DNA from: Natronorubrum halophilum | Lineage (GTDB): Archaea; Halobacteriota; Halobacteria; Halobacteriales; Natrialbaceae | Assembly (NCBI RefSeq): GCF_003670115.1 | Contig: NZ_QQTY01000003.1 | Coordinates: 186,001-250,000, forward strand | Length of the DNA stretch: 64,000 nt | Direction of reading: 5' to 3' | In this document: in pieces, positions 62,164 to 64,000 of the stretch | Layout: every line of letters begins with the position of its first letter | Position numbering within the stretch: position 1 is the first letter of the stretch | Made by a program: the position numbers and the translations under genes | Notes under the pieces: generated by a model | The model's input: the letters and a program-made list of their open reading frames with translations, nothing else | What the model was told of the DNA's origin: nothing | The model's database searches: none

Positions 62164-63462
62164 ATGACCACGTGGCTCATCACCGACGCGACGACGCTCG
62201 AGGGATCCGCGGTCGACATCGCGATCGAGGACGGTACTATCTCTCGGATCGAGAACGCCGGCTCGATCGATTCGTCGGCCGCTCCCGAGGACCGGCGATA
62301 CGACGCGAACGGTCGGCTCGTGACGCCGACGCTCATCGAACCGCACATCCACCTCGACGCGACGCTCACCGCGGGCGAGCCAAGCTGGAACGAATCGGGA
62401 ACCCTCGCCGAGGGAATCGGCATCTGGGGGGACCGAAAGGAGACGCTCGAGGCGGCCGACGTGAAAGACAGAGCCGAGCGGGCCATCGAGTGGATGGCGG
62501 CCAACGGTATCACCCGCGTTCGGACGCACGCGGATACGACCGAGGAGTCCCTTACCGGCGTTCGCGCCCTGCTCGAGCTGCGCGAGGACGTCTCGGATCT
62601 CGTCGACCTGCAGGTCGTCGCGTTCCCGCAGGACGGCATCTTCACCGACGACTCCCACGAGGATCTGCTTCGGGAGTCCCTCGAGATGGGTGCGGATCTC
62701 GTCGGCGCGATTCCGCACAACGAACACACCCGCGAGGACGGCGTCGCCTCAGTCGAACTCGCGATGGACCTCGCCGAACGATACGACCGTCCGGTCGACA
62801 TGCATATCGACGAGACGGATGATCCCGGCTCGCGGTTCACCGAGGTGCTCGCGAGCGAATCGATTAAACGGGGGGTTGGCGACCGCGTCACTGCGAGTCA
62901 CACGACGGCGATGCACTCCTATTCCAACGCGTACGCGGCGAAGGTAATCTCGCTACTGGCCGAAAGCGGTGCCAGCGTGATCACCAATCCGCCGGACAAC
63001 GCGGTCTTGCAGGGACGCTACGACGACTATCCGCGTCGTCGCGGCCACACCCGGATCGACGAACTGCACGAGGCCGGTGTGACCGTCGGGCTCGGTCACG
63101 ACTCGGTTATGGATCCGTGGTATCACTACGGGTGCGGCGACCAGCTCGATGCGGCGTTCATCCTCCTGCACTACGCCCACATGAGCGGACGGAACGATGT
63201 CGGACCGCTCTGGGAGATGCTCACGACGGCGAACGCCGAGGTTTTCGGCGTCGACGACTACGGGCTCTCCGTCGGTGCCGACGGCTCGCTCGTCGTCTAC
63301 GACGCGCCGGATCCGTTCAACGCGCTTCGCACGCGCGCCCCGAGAACGCTGGTACTCAAGGACGGCCGCAAAATCGCCCGAACCGAGCCCGCGAAGACGC
63401 GGGTGATCCGCGATGGCGACAGCGAGAACGGAACCGAACACGACATCGATTTCCACCGCTAA
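62164..63462 (+). CDS. codA: Cytosine deaminase, CodA type
   Basis: 432-residue amidohydrolase converting cytosine to uracil and ammonia. Metal and catalytic residues fall at the same numbers as in E. coli CodA: H61 and H63 (EPHIHLD), H214 and E217 (MHIDETDD), D313 (GHDSVMDPWY). FPQDGIF, ASHTTAMHSY and GRYDDYPRRRGHTR are also conserved. Cytosolic enzyme. Divergent from the codB-like permease, sharing a 153-bp spacer. Uracil formed could go to salvage. Confidence 0.94.
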   Translation: MTTWLITDATTLEGSAVDIAIEDGTISRIENAGSIDSSAAPEDRRYDANGRLVTPTLIEPHIHLDATLTAGEPSWNESGTLAEGIGIWGDRKETLEAADVKDRAERAIEWMAANGITRVRTHADTTEESLTGVRALLELREDVSDLVDLQVVAFPQDGIFTDDSHEDLLRESLEMGADLVGAIPHNEHTREDGVASVELAMDLAERYDRPVDMHIDETDDPGSRFTEVLASESIKRGVGDRVTASHTTAMHSYSNAYAAKVISLLAESGASVITNPPDNAVLQGRYDDYPRRRGHTRIDELHEAGVTVGLGHDSVMDPWYHYGCGDQLDAAFILLHYAHMSGRNDVGPLWEMLTTANAEVFGVDDYGLSVGADGSLVVYDAPDPFNALRTRAPRTLVLKDGRKIARTEPAKTRVIRDGDSENGTEHDIDFHR

Positions 63463-63515
63463 CTGGTAGTTCTGCGGTCGGTGGTTTACTCCTGGTCAAA
63501 AAAGCGGTGAATCCC

Positions 63516-64000
63516 TTATTTGAACGCGACGCAGCGACAGACGCTCGACTCGCCGCCACGGAAGCGCCACGGGAAGGTTCCGATCTGGACGCGTTCGTTG
63601 AGCAGTTCTTCGGGGACCTGTGCGTTTTCGACGTGGATGATACCCTCCGGGAACAGATCGTTGTGCATGAGCTGATAGCCTTCGGGCGGGAAAATTTCGT
63701 CGAGGTCGTCGACGCCGAGGGCGTCTTCGGCTTCCGCCGCGAGGTCCGGACGGATCTCGCGGATGATCGTGTTCATCGGGTGGTCGGCACTGCCGCAGTC
63801 GAGGAGGAGGTAGTTGAGTTCCATCTCCTTACACCAGTCGGCAAACTCCTGGTTCGGGCCAGGGTGCTTGCTGAAGAATCGATCCGGATCGGCGTTTTCC
63901 TTGTGCCAAGCGTAGTCCTGATAGCCCGTGTGGATGAACAGGATGTCCCCCTTCCGGACATCACAGACGTCCTCGATCATTTCGCTGGTGTAGACGTCGT
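63516..64000 (-). CDS. Cyclase family / kynurenine formamidase-like metal hydrolase, 5' part outside window
   Basis: C-terminal part of a cyclase-family hydrolase; the frame stays open to the right edge (DVYTSEMIEDVCDVRKGD...), so the true start is beyond the window. Visible: RKGDILFIHTGYQDYAW, LDCGSADHPMNTIIRE and PEGIIHVENAQVPEELL, the last containing the conserved E-N motif near the metal site. Such enzymes hydrolyse cyclic amides or N-formylkynurenine. Convergent with cytosine deaminase. Confidence 0.87.
   Translation of the reverse strand, partial: DVYTSEMIEDVCDVRKGDILFIHTGYQDYAWHKENADPDRFFSKHPGPNQEFADWCKEMELNYLLLDCGSADHPMNTIIREIRPDLAAEAEDALGVDDLDEIFPPEGYQLMHNDLFPEGIIHVENAQVPEELLNERVQIGTFPWRFRGGESSVCRCVAFK

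Noticed and set aside
60622-62727. 701-codon version of the cytosine permease
   Set aside because: The first 239 codons overlap the divergent codA gene and its promoter and are not permease-like; family similarity begins at ATG 62010.

Overview
The window is chromosome or megaplasmid DNA from a halophilic archaeon (class Halobacteria). The predicted proteins are highly acidic, coding regions are GC-rich and spacers AT-rich. Exported proteins use twin-arginine (Tat) signals, often with an archaeal lipobox. Many genes have a TATA-like box about 25-30 bp before the start codon and no ribosome binding site, which suggests leaderless transcripts. Family content agrees: an Orc1/Cdc6 initiator, an RdfA rod-determining factor, a split methylmalonyl-CoA mutase and DUF35-thiolase pairs. 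No rRNA, tRNA or CRISPR array was recognised.

Layout. (1) 0.3-12 kb: a sugar locus with a TIM-barrel-like hypothetical protein, two ABC permeases, a small membrane-anchored beta-sandwich protein and a Tat lipoprotein binding protein. It continues with four Tat-exported hydrolases: NagZ-type GH3, an endonuclease/exonuclease/phosphatase-fold enzyme, GH20 hexosaminidase and a DUF1343/GH171 NamZ-type exo-muramidase. NagZ plus NamZ is the pair Bacillus subtilis uses on peptidoglycan fragments. Haloarchaea have no murein, so this reads as a locus for feeding on, or attacking, bacterial cell walls. It is the most interesting system in the window. (2) 12-13.6 kb: decayed DNA. (3) 13.6-27.3 kb: acyl-CoA and propionyl-CoA metabolism: IclR regulator, LLM oxidoreductase, enoyl-CoA hydratase, two acyl-CoA dehydrogenases, 3-hydroxyacyl-CoA dehydrogenase, thiolase plus DUF35 partner, two hotdog proteins, acyl-CoA synthetase and both methylmalonyl-CoA mutase subunits. 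(4) 27.3-30 kb: transposase relics, rdfA, and an IS6-type element with intact ends but a dead transposase.

(5) 30.1-41.6 kb: an IclR-regulated catabolic locus of unknown substrate: a TauABC-like importer, two Gfo/Idh/MocA oxidoreductases, a LarA-like nickel-pincer racemase, a fumarylacetoacetase-fold hydrolase and a VOC protein. Three similar operator-like sites abut TATA boxes around the regulator. (6) 41.6-46.7 kb: a replication origin. orc1/cdc6 is flanked by eight near-perfect 20-bp repeats and one degenerate copy. A dense CTAG cluster lies beside one repeat, and mobile-element debris lies next to the origin.

(7) 46.7-52.4 kb: an O-methyltransferase, a second DUF35/thiolase pair, a class III CoA-transferase, MoeA and a PH-like membrane protein. 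(8) 52.4-64 kb: nucleobase uptake and salvage: two NCS2 permeases, an NCS1 permease divergent from a CodA-type cytosine deaminase, an S15-type hydrolase, an MFS transporter, an alcohol dehydrogenase, a universal stress protein and a partial cyclase-family hydrolase.

All functions are inferred from motifs and context read by eye; no database search was run.
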